From positions 1 to 64,000 of the forward strand of contig WTXD01000057.1 of assembly GCA_022496205.1 (NCBI GenBank): a stretch of DNA of 64,000 bases, given 5' to 3'. The stretch comes from Gloeopeniophorella convolvens (lineage: Eukaryota; Basidiomycota; Agaricomycetes; Russulales). The notes under the pieces were generated by a model, which worked only from the letters and a program-made list of their open reading frames with translations, was not told the DNA's origin and did no database searches. Of the stretch, positions 28,929 to 41,578 are shown one piece after another; position 1 is the first letter of the stretch; every line of letters starts with the position of its first letter. Both the position numbers and the translations under genes were made by a program.

Positions 28929-29895
28929 ATGAGCACCTTGCATTCTTGTCGATGGGACTGGTGCCGCTACACCACTGCTTCACATGAAGGCTTCGTTGAG
29001 CACGTCATATCGGAACATGTCGAGAAAGCTGAACCAGTCAAAAAGAAGGATGTCAATCTCATTCGACGCGTAGAGGAGGGCACATCGTTGGGTAGTTATA
29101 TCACAGGTGAGGCGCTACCTCTACTTTCTGTGTAACGTGCCAACTTGGGATTAGGCAGCTTACCGAGCCTCGAGCTACCTGCGAGCTCTCAGCTTGAGGC
29201 GAGCTCCCCTGCGCAACACGAAGCACTACCACAGCCAGCCGATCCGCCGAGTAGCCCGGAGTCTCAATCACATACACCTAAGAGGAGTCGCTTCTCGAGT
29301 GTCAGCGCGCGGTCGTCCCCATCGCCCGTCATCGACTTTCGACTTGCCTCTCCTGAAATGGACGCGCTCATCTCCCGACCAGTTCCCGAAACTCCAGCCT
29401 CCGTGTTCCAAAGACCACATGATCGCCTTATCTTCAGACGGCAGGACACATCATCAGCGAACTCAACGGAGGAGATTGAACGCCACCTTTCTCAGAACGT
29501 CCCATCTCGCTCTGTATCCCCTGTAAAACATGGCTCGCCGCTTAAACAAACAAGCGTACCGCTGGAGACAGGTGTCACACCTGGGTGGCTGGGTGCACAA
29601 AGGTCAGGCCGCGCACATTCCTTCTCCTCTGGCACGACGCGCATCCTCCCAGTATCTCCACCAAGACGGCCAACGCAGGGAGCTGTTGTCGCGGAGCCGG
29701 GAAGTAACCTTTCTGGAGTAGGTGCCTGTTTAGCTCAAAACTATCAGTATGGGCTGCCAACTCATTGTCATCGGTGTAATTCAGGCACACACCCAAGACC
29801 TATCACAGTCACTCGATCAGCAGTCTCTGCAGTTCGACCTCCAAACACAAGCCCATTACCGCTCCCAAAACCCTGAAAGCCAGAAATTACCATAA
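28929..29895 (+). CDS. Small C2H2 zinc-finger protein, otherwise disordered
   Basis: Function unknown; possibly a nuclear regulator. ATG 28929 gives MSTLHSCRWDWCRYTT. The finger is C-x4-C-x12-H-x4-H (CRWDWC, then HVISEH). The exon ends SLGSYIT and joins GSLPSLELPASS over an intron at about 29107-29154. The rest is Ser/Pro-rich with a KRSRF basic cluster (possible nuclear signal). A second intron from GTAGGT near 29719 to TTCAG near 29785 gives a Gln-rich end (DLSQSLDQQSLQFDLQTQ), stop 29893-29895. Without that intron the frame would end at 29876. I prefer the spliced form because it gives an amphipathic, non-random tail. Only one finger is visible. Confidence 0.5.
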
Positions 29896-31693
29896 TGTGT
29901 CATCTTCCCGCCTCGTTTGTTTGATTTGAAAATGCCTATGGCCCGCAGACTTCAGTGTGAACGAGAACGAAGCCCCGTCTTCCAAATACCCCCGAGTGTC
30001 TTCCGGCACACGCTCCGCCGGACCTCATAACCGGTGACCGGTGACCATCCACCGATCGGGGGGGGGTGCATCCAACTTTCCCGTTCGCCAAAGCGTCGTC
30101 CTGTGTTCGTCGTCCAACACTTACCATCTCCGTGATGTCCGATCCTTCCTCCGACGTTTCGTGGTTGGTATGTGGCGGCAATTATTACGGTCTCTCGTCG
30201 CCGTGGCTGAAGCTTAACCTTTTTTCAGCGAGGCGATAAGGGTGCGCGAGCTGGGACGTGACCATGCCGTGCCGTTCCATTGGTGTGCGATAATGTCATG
30301 CGGAGGCTGGACACGTTGCCCAGCCGCGCCTCGCGTGCCCCGAGCACTATGGGAATTGTGCGGGCTTGGCGTAGGTTGTGTGGATAACCCTGAGTTTATT
30401 TGCATTTTTACATGGACATCGAAGCTGGCTGCTATCTGGACACGGGACGCTCACCGTCTGATGCTTTTGTAGGCTTGAGGAATACTTGTGCACGTTTTCA
30501 TCAATTCAACGTAATGCCCAGCAACTTTCGCTTGCCAAGACGTGTTGAATGTTTGTGGTTGCGTGGCCTTCAGGTGTTCTTCGCCTCCTTCCCCGCATCG
30601 CTGCGCACTGGATCCTGCATTTCGAGGCACCGAAGCTTCTGAGCACGACATTGGAAGATCGTTGGAAGATCGTTGATGCGATCCAGCCAAGTCGATTCAG
30701 TGTTGCGTGCCTCTTCTGTCCATCCATTCTGATGGCGTTTATGGGTTCCAAGTATCCTCAGGTGGAAAGAGTAATCAAATAAGTCTGGACGGACTGGGAG
30801 CCCACCTATATGCACCGTGAGAGAATATCTCCGGTAACCTAACCCAACACCACGAGGAGCTATGACTACCTCGGGGCAGTCGGGCACACCTCCGATCTCT
30901 GGACGTGGCCCCGACCACAACCTAACACGCAGATTGCCATCTGTGTAGCTTCATCGCCAGCCGGTCCCACCCAGGTTCGTCTAGCGAGAAGGATTGGTCT
31001 ATGCCTATAATAACTTTCTCTCCCCGTAGATGTGATATGATATCACTTGCGTTCGTGTCTGATCTACACACTGCTACCGGGAGATCTGGACATTAAGCCG
31101 CTGTCACCGCTCAGGTTCGTACCGGAATCCTCGTGCCCCAGAGACATCCAGTGAGGTTGGTGATCACGCTCTGTTCGGCTGCCAGGTCTCAGCGCTCAGC
31201 CTTGTAACATCTGAAACTTAGGTCCCATGTCCGTGGACTCCTGGTTGCTCCGGTATAGCTGGCTCCGCAAGGAGCGCTGTGGTCTATCAACCTATCGGCG
31301 CCCAAATTGTATCGGCGCCCAAGTTGTATCGGCGCCCAAGTTGTAACTGTCCCGACTATGTAGCGCCACGAACCGTTCAAGTTCCTGTACTACCTCCCGC
31401 TGCAGCGCTAGGCCCAACACCGCCTCGATGATCATACTTCTTTGTGTTCCACACTCTCATACAAAAATAGAAGTGATTGATTAGCCATTCCAGACAAATG
31501 ATGGAAGCCCGTCTCGCTCAGAAGCTTTCCCGGCGTGTCCTCAGGGAGCAGTGGTTGGCGTGGTATCCTGTCCCCAGTGATCGTCTCAAATACCATGAGC
31601 AGTCTCGTTGGCCGTTGTGGACATTGTCGTCCCTTCTCTCACTCCTCCCCAGGTAGTTCTGCAGTTGCTTGACGCGCTGCGGACGAATATCGT
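29896..31693. other. Intergenic, no gene recognised
   Basis: About 1.8 kb. It contains a G-run near 30060, an 11-bp direct repeat (TTGGAAGATCG twice) near 30652-30673, and the 17-bp triple repeat at 31293-31343. No coding chain was recognised. Confidence 0.45.
31293..31343 (+). repeat. Three 17-bp tandem repeats
   Basis: Units TATCGGCGCCCAARTTG at 31293-31309, 31310-31326 and 31327-31343. Units 2 and 3 are identical; unit 1 has one change. Each contains the palindrome GGCGCC. The array is about 350 bp upstream of the 7-TM gene. Confidence 0.9.
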
Positions 31694-33207
31694 ATGTTTT
31701 CGCCATCTGTGGCGCAAGGACACGGAGTTGTCCTACTATATCATGTCATTGGCATTGTATGCCAATCCCTGTGTTTCGGTGAGTCCTCGAGCCGCGATCT
31801 AATCCACAGTATGCTTTGAAATTTGATATCCGACCTAGGCGTCTATGCAACGCTCTTCCCTATCTCAACCTACCTCATGATGTGAGTAGAGTCCGAGTTT
31901 ACAATCTACCTCTACCCGCAGCCCATCGAGCTTGGACTCACGCTCGCTGCGCAAGTCAAAAGGGCGTGGGAACCAAGGTCAGAAAGTTCCTGGTCGGGAT
32001 GACGGTCGCCATGTTCGCCCTGTCAACGCTGTACTTCGCGCTATCTGTGGTCTCGCTGGTCCAGCTCATCTCGGACTGGCTGATCCCAATCAATCCCACC
32101 ATACTAAACCCACCGGATTACCTGCCGCTGTTCAGCGCTCTTGTTCTCATCAACGTGAGTGGTCCGCACTAACACCTAAGATAGGCGCTTGCTGACATTC
32201 GGGTCGTCCGGCGCTTCTAGTACGTCCTTACAGACGGCGTCGTCGTCTGGCGTGCATGGGTGCTCTGTGGTAACGATAACAGAAAACTCTTGATCACGTC
32301 CATGTTTTTCCTTGGGTGCACGTCACGTATGCTTCCCTAAGCTCTGCTGCATATAGGATACGCCCTCATCTATTGATACCAAGTCACAGTGGGAGCAACG
32401 ATAGCAATCAGGATCGCTTTGATGGCTATTCCCGCATCAGATCCGCGCCGACGACCTCTCCCTCGGGCCATTGACGTGGGGCAAGTAGGAGGTCTCGTGT
32501 TGTCCCTCGTAACAAACATTCTTGCAACGAGCGCAGTCGGGTTGAAAGCATGGTGTGTGTGACCATCTCCCGCCTTTTCCATAGAGTCTTATGCGCGCAC
32601 CACCGCAGGAGGCGCAGAAAGGAGATAGCAGGCATCGACGTCGTCGAGCGGACATCCAGGGCAGGAAAAATACTGGCTCTTCTGATCGAATCCGGTGCTC
32701 TGTACATCGTGTCGCTTGTAAGTCCACTTGATCTCTGGAGGCTAGCCCACCTTGATACGGTTCAAATTAGACCACGGGTCTCGTTTGTCTGCTGGTCCCT
32801 TTGCCTCACGGAACACTTGGTGACTTGTACACACCCGTGAACACCCAGATAGCAGTAAGCCAGTGGTCGGTGCCCGCACGTGAACTTGTGCTCACGTGTC
32901 ATACCATTCACCGTAGGGCATCTATCCGGTTGTCGTCCTCCTACTAGTCAACCGAGGCCATTCTTTGGACCAAACAGTCTTCGCATCCGACGTAATCAAG
33001 ACATCCATGATCAGGGACACGGGCAGCCGCGTTCCGCGCCTGGACACCATTCGCTTCAATAGCAGAGCCTCGACGCCTAGATCAGAAGACCGACATGGCG
33101 AGGACAGCCTGGACATAGGCTCCTTGCACATGTCAGATGTCGATAGTCTCGCTTCTAGCCCGCGCCAATATCCGGAACCAAAGGTCAAAGGGAAGGTTGA
33201 AGCTTGA
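31694..33207 (+). CDS. Agaricomycete 7-TM membrane protein (copy 1)
   Basis: Function unknown; the seven-helix layout is reminiscent of a receptor, but this is not proven. ATG 31694 gives MFSPSVAQGHG. Helices in order are: VIGIVCQSLCFG joined over intron 31779-31838 to VYATLFPISTYLM; MTVAMFALSTLYFALSVVSL; LFSALVLINYVLTDGVVVW followed by the family hallmark RAWVLC; MFFLGC; QVGGLVLSLVTNILATSAVG ending KAWRRRRKE (joined over an intron at 32550-32608); ILALLIESGALYIVSL; and GIYPVVVLLLVNRG. The cytosolic tail is Ser/Arg-rich and ends PEPKVKGKVEA, stop 33205-33207. It shares order and motifs with the gene at 39.9 kb. Exon joins around 32330-32430 are approximate. Confidence 0.75.
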
Positions 33208-35824
33208 AGTCGGAAGGAAGGGAGGACTCGTGCTGACGTTCCGTGATGTCAACCCTCGTCAGGATAGTCATAGTTTCGCCGAGGTTCTTGCGCGCAGTGT
33301 AGATATGTAATTGTACCATCAGAACCGCTTGGAAACATGAAAGGGAGGTTTGAAGTGGAAGTCGCAAGTGCCGTCGCCTTTTAGGGCGCTCGGGTACAGA
33401 TGGGATGACTTGAGTGGCCGTCCTGACGCCCGAGATCACGATTGCTCGAAATGGAACGTGTCCATCAGACACCGTGCAGGCTATATATCCTTACAACTAC
33501 CCATTGAGCTCAGCGCTTTCAAGGTTCTGATTTCTGTAGGGGTCAGTTGAGCACCGCCTGACCTACTCAAACTACTCTTCCCTCAGGCCAGCGAAGTTCA
33601 AGCACAGGTTTCCTCAGATAACAAGTAGCGGATAGAGACTGTACGTACGAGCGACTGGTGACCCCGCATGCACACATGTGCACAGAGCTGGTTCATCCCT
33701 GTTCAGCCCGTCGTGGAAAGGTGGAAGTAGTATTGAAGTGGCATCATGCACGCAGTATCATGGGTCGTCTCCACGCACCAACTTCTGTTTGGAGGATCAC
33801 CAGGGGTGACGTCGGCAAAGCTCGAGCGCCCGCGGAACTGGGTTGCGCGCCGTGCACAGAAGAGTGATAGTTGGTTGTCCAAACGGATGTTTCAGATGGG
33901 ACAGCTGAAGCTCTGGCCATGATGTTAACTTAGTACAAAGTTGCGCGGCCGCAGCGGTCGTCGGACTCGGACTCCCGGAGAGGCGGTTATCGAACCCGCT
34001 TCGGAGCCCTCGGACGTCCGAGGAAGCGTGCGCCGGCCCGCGGCCCGGGTCACATCCGCTAGCATCCGCCCTCATCCGCCTATGTCATCAACTTTGCTTT
34101 CGTAGGTCGATGTCGCCAACACTGGATCACCTGCAATGACCTTTCAACTCTTCGTCTGAACGCGCCTCTTAATTCACTCAAGCTCGTAACCGCCCGGGAA
34201 GAAACCTAGCCCCGTTCATCCTCGGTCGTCATCGGACACAATCACCTCACCACTCGAAGCCTGGCGGGGACTACTCTTTGCGCTGAAGCTTCTCCATCAA
34301 ACGAGTCAAACGCATTCGATCGAGTAGATGAGGTGAAGGCGAGGATTACCAGCTCACCGGAGAAGGTGGGGAGCATCATCGCGAGCGCGTGGGCCCGAAA
34401 CGACGTCTCGATTGGAACACCATACTAAGTTGGTGTGGTGGCTCTCCTCTGGTTTCAGACGGGCCTCGACTTACCTATCAATTCCGCTGGCTCCGGTCTG
34501 CCGGACGTCGTTCGCACCGACTTCACCATCTGGATCCTTCACATCGGTTGTACACAATGATACCTCTCCAGAATCCTCCATCATTCTCGCTTTAATGTAC
34601 CGCGTCCTTTTCTCACACGCGCTAATTGGGCTGTGTGGAGCTCGGCGCTCTGGGAGGCAGCCGGGTTCTTGAAGGGAAATAAGCGCGTCGAGCTTAACTA
34701 TGTCCTGGCATTCGTTGTGAGCAGTACCCTGCCTCTCCTCGCGCTTTCTCTGACCTGCGGTTCCCGAGAACTTTCAGAGATGACCTGTGAGACGTCTCTC
34801 AGATACACCGTCACTCGGCGATGGTCGGTGTTCTCCCAAGCCGTGCGTGAGTGCGGCGAATTGCCGAAGTCGCTTTGGATCGACACGAAGATATCGAGCG
34901 TGGTGGCTATCTGCAACTGCCACGCATACATGGAGGCTTACTACCCTCAAAGCAACACTTTTTGCTTCGACGAACCCATACCACTTCTGAACGCGTAGGC
35001 TGTCACATAGACGGATTGACTTCTTCGGGGAGAGGATGTTTGGGAGCCTTTGTGGCGCTAGGCAACTCAGACGCAGTACTGGGAGTAGACTGGATAGCTG
35101 ACTCTTTGTGTGAGTGACCTAGCAATCTTTGGTCAGTACTTTCTAGACTAACGGATATGCCACAGCAGTGGGTACCAGTGGTGAAGTGGCAGGACGCGGT
35201 TTTCACACGGTCCTCGGGCTTCTCGGGCTTCGCTTTCCGATGTGCATCTACGTGATAGTCGAATGTCATACCATCTGCCTTCTAAACCCAGCATCCCTAC
35301 GCTTGAGCACTTACGCATGGGCAGGTCCAACAGTAGAATTTCCGCTTGGTCAAGGCGGTGGCATGGACCTCGGTGTGGCCTGGGTGCCCTGCCCGCTTGT
35401 GCCGCCGAAATTGATTCCGCGTCGCGAAGCGTAAATGTCAAGTTGATGTCAAGTGTCTGCAATCCCCGGGCCCTATCATGTGTCTGACTCGAAATGCCCT
35501 TCTTTGACCTCTTTGGAGCACTGACACTCCAACCGCAGTCACGCGTGCACTTTCAAAATTATCCGCGTGTATGTACTTTTTATGGACACACCAACACTGT
35601 CTATTGTCCTTGAATCTCCGACGGACGACGCGTTGACGATCCATAAGACACAAGCGAAAGACACAAGCGTTATCAGGAAATCTCGGTGGCTTGGACTCCG
35701 CAGCCGTGGACTGACGCACGCTCACCTGACTCCATAAAAGCCTCTCGCACAACGCGTCCATCCTCTATCCCTCCCCACATCCATCTCTCTTGCATAATCC
35801 CCACCTCTGAATTTAGGTATCACG
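33208..35824. other. Intergenic, no gene recognised
   Basis: About 2.6 kb. Open frames near 34600-35000 (with a hydrophobic stretch LAFVVSSTLPLLALSLTCG) show no family motif. It contains one copy of the 35-bp dispersed repeat. The last 100 bp are the CT-rich leader and promoter of the zinc-finger gene (CATAAAA near 35734). Confidence 0.4.
33890..33924 (+). repeat. 35-bp dispersed repeat, copy 1
   Basis: TTTCAGATGGGACAGCTGAAG followed by CTCTGGCCATGATG. It matches 38966-39000 at 33 of 35 positions. Weaker similarity (GCGCGGC, then GGACTC and CGGAG) continues about 80 bp downstream in both copies. Confidence 0.75.
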
Positions 35825-37816
35825 ATGCAGCACCACTCTTCCAACACCTACGACTTCTTCTCCACCTCTTACTATCCCGATCCATCGTCGGTGGAGGAGC
35901 AGCCATTTGTCGACAATCACTCCGAGGGGGCTGCCCAGGCGCAGCCCGCGTTCGACACGTCCGAATTCGACGACTTCATGTCTCAGTTCGGCCATTTCCC
36001 GAGCAACGTATGGGATACCGCGATCCCAGCGGCACCCTACCCAGGCGTTCGGGATGCCACCGCGAGTGGGAGCACCTCGTACGGTGGCATGCATGAGCCC
36101 TCCCAGTTCTACGCTCCTCCCACTCAGGGTTGGGAGACCACCTTCGTGGAGCCACCGTCCGATGGCTCCTACTTGGGGACCGCGTCTGTTTTTACGCCAA
36201 CCCTTCCCGTCGCATCAACTTCCGACAATATGCTTCCTACGCCCCATGCCACTGCGTATCCTACACAGCAAGCCACCGCAGTGACGCCCTACGTGCCCAC
36301 CACACAGGGTTACGGCGTCTCCGAGTCCCAGTTCGGCACTACCCCTGGTAAGTTCCATCGCTTCCGAGACTATAGAGTGGATCTAAGCTCGCACAAAGCC
36401 CTATCCTTTAGCGCAGACACGAGCCCTTCCCCACCGATTGCCTTGCCGCCGTATGGCGGAAGGGCCATGTCCTATGCCGGCACCCTCCCTAGCGCACGCT
36501 ACGCAACCGGAGCACCGGCAACGCAGTGGGACCAGGTCGGATTCGGACAAGGGCCTATGTTGGCTGGCTCTCAGGGGCAAGAATGGGATAGCCTTGGCCA
36601 GGGTTTACCTGACCTGGGCTTCAATGGGGGCTTGCTACTCCCGCAGCAGCCAGTGGCCGGGCCCAGCACGGGGCGTGTTGGTAGTAGTCTTGTGAACCCA
36701 GCATGGCTAGAGTGAGTAACTTTCCTGCGCACCTTGCGCATCGAGGGACCACGCTTGCTGATACTGCCCACGTCCAGATATGTGCATCAGTCAGCGTTGA
36801 CCATGTGCGGCGCACTAGCATCGGGATCAAACCCCCGGGCGCCCTCCGGGCCTGCTGCGCCTGTGGTCCCTCCTATTGGGACATCAGCGCATCAAGCATC
36901 GGGGTCTAGCATCCCTAACGATGCGTCTCAGCTAACGGCACATGGCCCTTCATCCGGCATCAACCCAGTAACCAGCCAAACGATGAAGGGCAAGGCGCCC
37001 GAAAAGCCGCCGCGCAAGAACGGGCGGCGCGCAGTCCCTGGCGCCCTCGAGCGCGCGGGACTCAAAGGAGGAGTCCAAAAGGCATCTGCCGCTCGGACTC
37101 CGACACAAACAATACATTCATTCCAGAAGGCGGGTCGCGCGGCAGGAGTGCCCGCGACCCATACCTCCGAAATCCATGTAGAGCCTCTGCCGGAGGCACT
37201 ATACGTGCAGAGCTCTCATGGTCCCGATCCTCTCCCCCGGCTGGAGGATCTCGACGCGATCATCACAGCCGGGTTTCTCCCTCAGGTCGCGCTTCCAAGC
37301 GCGACGACCATCGACGAAGGAAGCAAGACCACTTCCTTGACGCCACGGCAGAGCATCTTCGCCGTCACCGACACCTTGACCCTGGACGGCGAGGTGGAGC
37401 GGCCACTCAAGTGCAAGGAGTGCCCAGGAGACCCGACCCTCAAAGGCTGGGTCGCCTTCAAGCGGCACTGCGCAGCCGACTCCAGCCACCCATCGAAGTT
37501 GTACTTCTGCAAGCGGTGCTGGAGGCCATTTGCACGCGTAGAGTCCTGCGTCCGCCACGTCAACTCCGGGGCCCGCAAGGGCGTCTGCCCTCGCCTGTCG
37601 GAGAAGGGTGGCGAGGACCGTCTCGGACAAGAGATGAGATGGCTCATCATGTACGAGGCGTACATGGTCCCGAGGGTGATGAGCGGCGCGCCGGTCGAGT
37701 TAGGTCCATACCACAAATGGGCAAAGGAACAGAGGAAGCGCTTATTGAAACAAGGGCTCGGGATATATGAGAAAGAAGATGATGATCAGCCATTGCCCGG
37801 TCCTTCAGGCGAGTAG
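35825..37816 (+). CDS. Putative C2H2 zinc-finger transcription factor
   Basis: Three exons (35825-36347, 36417-36711, 36778-37816) give 618 residues. The first 380 or so are Gln/Pro/Ser/Tyr-rich and disordered, with acidic patches (FDTSEFDDFMSQF) resembling an activation domain. A basic region (KPPRKNGRRAVPGALERAG) could be a nuclear signal. Near the C-terminus are two adjacent fingers: CKECPGDPTLKGWVAFKRHC, then FCKRCWRPFARVESCVRHV (C-x2-C-x12-H type). The first finger is irregular. A charged tail ends DDQPLPGPSGE. It is related in its second half to the degraded sequence at 54.5-55.5 kb. Target genes are unknown. The start ATG is the first after a CT-rich leader. Confidence 0.75.
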
Positions 37817-39937
37817 TTACGCACCTCTGTTTCTGCCTATTTAGTTCTTGTGTTGTACCTCGAAGCAGGCGTCTTCTCCACGGTCCAAGGACATAGAGTG
37901 ATCCGGGTCTGCGAAGTGTGAACCTTACACAAATCCGCCATGAGTAACAACAGCCTTGGTTGCTTTGCAAGCCCGCCACGCGTGCACTGTCGAATGCGTA
38001 CGAGTGCAGGGTTCGCGAGATGTCTGTGTCGAGTGCTTGAGAGCGATGGGAGGCGACCTGTAGTGGCTGGGACTCCCCATCCAGATACAGCTTTATAAGC
38101 GGGGTGAAAGATCGGCTGTCAAAAGGCAGAACAAAGGGAAGGTGCGAAGCTGCGCGATGCGTTATCGATATCGATCGCCTGCAGACCTTGAATGACAAAG
38201 GGGATTGCATCAGCAATGCGCGCAGATGGCAGTCTAGAGCCCGTGCAGATCTCACTGAGGTTTATATATACCTCGGTGGGATATGGGGAGCAATCCACAT
38301 TACTGGAAAAGAAAGGAAATTAAAAGAAGAAAGATTCGCCCACCTGGGGAACACGCAAGGAGCATGTTGGCCGGTCTGTCCGACGAGCAGACGGCACCCG
38401 AGTCCCCATACGATTCGGCAGCACTTGTGGACGGTTGCGCGTCGGTGCATCGGCCCGGCTGACATATGCGTGGGTTTCTGGAGGGACAGAGAAGGGGGGT
38501 GAGGACCATCGACGGCATGTGGAGATCCGACATCAAACAAGCGTTCCCTGCAAGGAACCTCTTGTTCTCAATATCCCCTCCTAAGTCAAGGCTCTCTCCA
38601 CGTACTGTTGCGAGTGTTGGCGTACGGGTGCCAGACGGAATTCAAAAGTCAGCGTCAACATTGAATACGCTGTTTTCAATGGTCCCTTGACGTTGGGGTC
38701 CTTGGAAGGGAGTCGTGATGAGGAGGAGCCGTTCGACAGTGGCCCTGCGCGAGTGAGCTTGGTCTCCATGCTGAGCGATTATCTGGATGGCAGCATGCCC
38801 TCGTACAAACATGTCGAAAGAGTGGAGTCTGGATGGTCCCGCAAAAAATCCGTGGTTAGGCGGCGGCTGGCGGCGGGAAGTCTCCGGGGATCCCCGGACC
38901 GAACCGCGCGCCTATGCAAGCGCCTATGTATCGCTTGCCCACTCCCACTGGCATCAGTCATTGAGTTTCAGATGGGACAGCTGAAGTTCTGACCATGATG
39001 CATCGATGCTTAGCGGGTGCAAGCCTGTGCGCGGCTGGGACTCCGGAGGCGATGGTTTTCTTACTGTCGGACCCTGTCGGACCCGCCCGAATCAGCTGTG
39101 CGACAAACAAGGCCCAACAAGGCCCAACGTCGTTCACCAAATTCCTAAACCTACCACGGCCCATCGACAGGCTTGCATACTCCGACTTGCTTCATCACGA
39201 TCCGCACCATCGCTCATGCATATATAACCTAATCGGCATACATCGGAAACTGCGGCGTTTTGATTTCTAAAACTTCCTCATCTTCTGTCAATGGGTTAGC
39301 TCAAGCTTCTGAATTCTGGCGGATAATTGGATATATCGGAGCTCGCTGTACGGCGTTCGCGAGAGATATGCAGTGCGGTGAGTGACGATTATATCTTCTT
39401 ACTGCTATTGCCGCTAGACTGCCCTGTGATATTCCAGCTGCAAATGCATGCTCGAAGCGCAGTGGACCAAAGCTCAGTTGCCTAAGGATGCTCTACCTCT
39501 TCAAATTTGTCGGGTTAGAGGCCATTTTTCTAGTGTGAATGATGGCTTTGACACAATGTCAGCATGTTGTGCTCTCTGCATCAGGTATTGCCCAGCCACG
39601 TCCATGTGCTGGTGTTGCCGCTAGCGGTGGAAGCCGGCATCGCCTCGCTCTATACCTGCTTTGGCGCTACGGCCTGCCAGATAGAGTAGTTCTCTCCTCA
39701 CTTAAAGAGACTTGAAAAGTGATTGAATCCGGATCAGGTTTCGCAAAATTGACGGATCATGCAATCACACTTGTGCTTCGAAGCCTGATGATGGTCTCGA
39801 CAACCGTTTGTAGAGCTCGAGTCGTCAACCGATTTCACCGCGTATATCTCGGGACCCTGGCCATGTTCGTTTGTCGGTCCTGTTTCGGCTCCCATCTACC
39901 CTTTGTCGGTACCCACACTCGCTGGCCGAGATCCTCA
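37817..39937. other. Intergenic, no gene recognised
   Basis: About 2.1 kb between the zinc-finger gene and 7-TM copy 2. It holds the second copy of the 35-bp repeat and TATA-like stretches near 38263 (TTTATATATA) and 39218 (CATATATAA), none next to a supported start. Confidence 0.4.
38966..39000 (+). repeat. 35-bp dispersed repeat, copy 2
   Basis: TTTCAGATGGGACAGCTGAAG followed by TTCTGACCATGATG, the same strand as copy 1 at 33890-33924, with two mismatches. Confidence 0.75.
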
Positions 39938-41383
39938 ATGATCATCACGGATTCATCGGCGCGCCATCATGGACGTTGGCTTCTATTCCACTCCATCGAC
40001 ATCATATGTCAGACGCTGGTCTATGGTTGGTGTGGTCACCCCTACTACGTTGAACGAAGGAAATAACCATACTACTCTCAGGCATATACGTCCTCGTTTT
40101 TCCAGTTTCCACGTACACAATGGTGTAAGTACTGGGTCTGGTCGACGGCATGATTTTGGAATTGCTCATCTTCTATCTGAACGAACCCGCAGTCGAAAGG
40201 GTGTACGAGCTCCAGCTAGAAAGTTACTTCTCGCTACGACAACAGGGATGTTCGTCCTCTCGACACTCTTTTGGGGTCTCTCCGTCACCTCTTTTCTCCA
40301 ATATGTTATTGGCTGGTTCGTTGAAGATAGCACAATGGCTGGCGCCCTCCCGGGTTACATACTCCTAGTGAACTCACTCGTCCTCATCAACGTGAGTCGT
40401 CAACGATCTCTCCATGCACTTTTCTCAATATATGAACTTCAGTACCTTATCAGCGATGCTGTCGTTGTCTGGCGTGCCTGGCTTCTCTGTCGTGAAGAAA
40501 GCAAAGGGCTCCTGATGATGTCCATGCTCTTCCTGGCATGCTCCGCACGTATGCTCCGGTTTCTTACACTGTGATAAGGACCCTACTGACTATAGGTACC
40601 CACAATGTTCAGTCGCGTTCCTTGCAGTCTTAGGGAACAGGATTTTCATGATGACCATCCCAGCGTCCGACCCTCGCCAGGTGGCCCTATCCCGAACAAT
40701 CGACATCTTCCAGGTCGGCAACCTCGTATTTTCGCTAATCACCAACATCATCGCGACAAGCACCGTCGGATGGAAGGCATGGTATGAGGCGATATTTGTG
40801 ATCTACACCGACCTTCTTTGTGACTTTCCGCCATTCGCCGCAGGAGACGCCGGAAGGAGATCACAGCCGACATAGCAGATACAGTCAACAGAGGTTCCGT
40901 TGCAGGAAAAGTCTTGATCCTGTTGATCGAATCTGGCGCGCTGTATATTGTTTCGCTCGTATGTGGCGTTACTCAGCGTCGTCGCGACCTAGCTCATTGC
41001 CCGAAATAGAGCGTTCTGCTGCCAGCCATGCTCATTCGGCTGCCTTACGGAACTGTAGGAGACATATACATACCCATGAACGTGCAGATGTCGGTAAGAG
41101 ACGCTGGGTCTATACATTCTTTGCTGAGGGTGCTCACGTATCCCGCTGGCAGGGGATATACCCAACGGTCATAATATTTCTGGTCAACCGAGAAAGTTCG
41201 ATGGACAAGGCTGTATTCAATGTGTCTAGGATCTCGTCTATCATCGACGTCCAGAGGGCGGTTCCCGCCTTCCGTATGTCTATCCACGACGTATCGGCCC
41301 CGGGATCTGTCCAACACACAACTCGTCACAGCCACGGGACCGACTTGTCATTCGATACTAGGCATGGCGACGCCGTGTGTTGA
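39938..41383 (+). CDS. Agaricomycete 7-TM membrane protein (copy 2)
   Basis: Paralogue of the gene at 31.7 kb; function unknown. The start ATG 39938 (MIITDSSARHHG) is chosen because the frame runs into DIICQTLVYG, which aligns with VCQSLCFG of copy 1 and joins IYVLVFPVSTYTM across the equivalent intron. Further helices are TTTGMFVLSTLFWGLSVTSF, ILLVNSLVLINYLISDAVVV plus WRAWLLC, MLFLAC, QVGNLVFSLITNIIATSTVG, ILLIESGALYIVSL and GIYPTVIIFLVNRE. KAWRRRRKE is again formed across an intron. The tail (DVSAPGSVQHTT and beyond) differs from copy 1. Stop 41381-41383. It is convergent with the dioxygenase, 195 bp apart. Confidence 0.75.
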
Positions 41384-41578
41384 TCAAACGAGGAAAAGAT
41401 AACGTGGGTCCCTGTTGGAGGTCAGCCCCATATTACGGTCCCAGGCGATATCAAAGCATCATGCTGCGGCACCACATAGCACTGGATACCGTCTGCAATC
41501 TCTCGCGGAGCTCAGCAGTACCGTCACTATATCAGTACATTTGCATATCGTACAGACTTATTGGGACAAGCTGTGTCT

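Noticed and set aside
33975..34020. CGAACCCGC, possible tRNA B-box
   Set aside because: The reverse complement GTTCGATAA fails the last conserved C of the B-box, and no A-box lies at the right distance.
34595..35000. Possible third membrane protein
   Set aside because: A hydrophobic run is present, but no exon chain or 7-TM family motif (RAW, KAWRRRRKE) is found.
38258..38280. GAGGTTTATATATACCTC as an operator-like palindrome
   Set aside because: Only five-base arms, no supported gene start nearby, and TATA-rich DNA forms such palindromes often.
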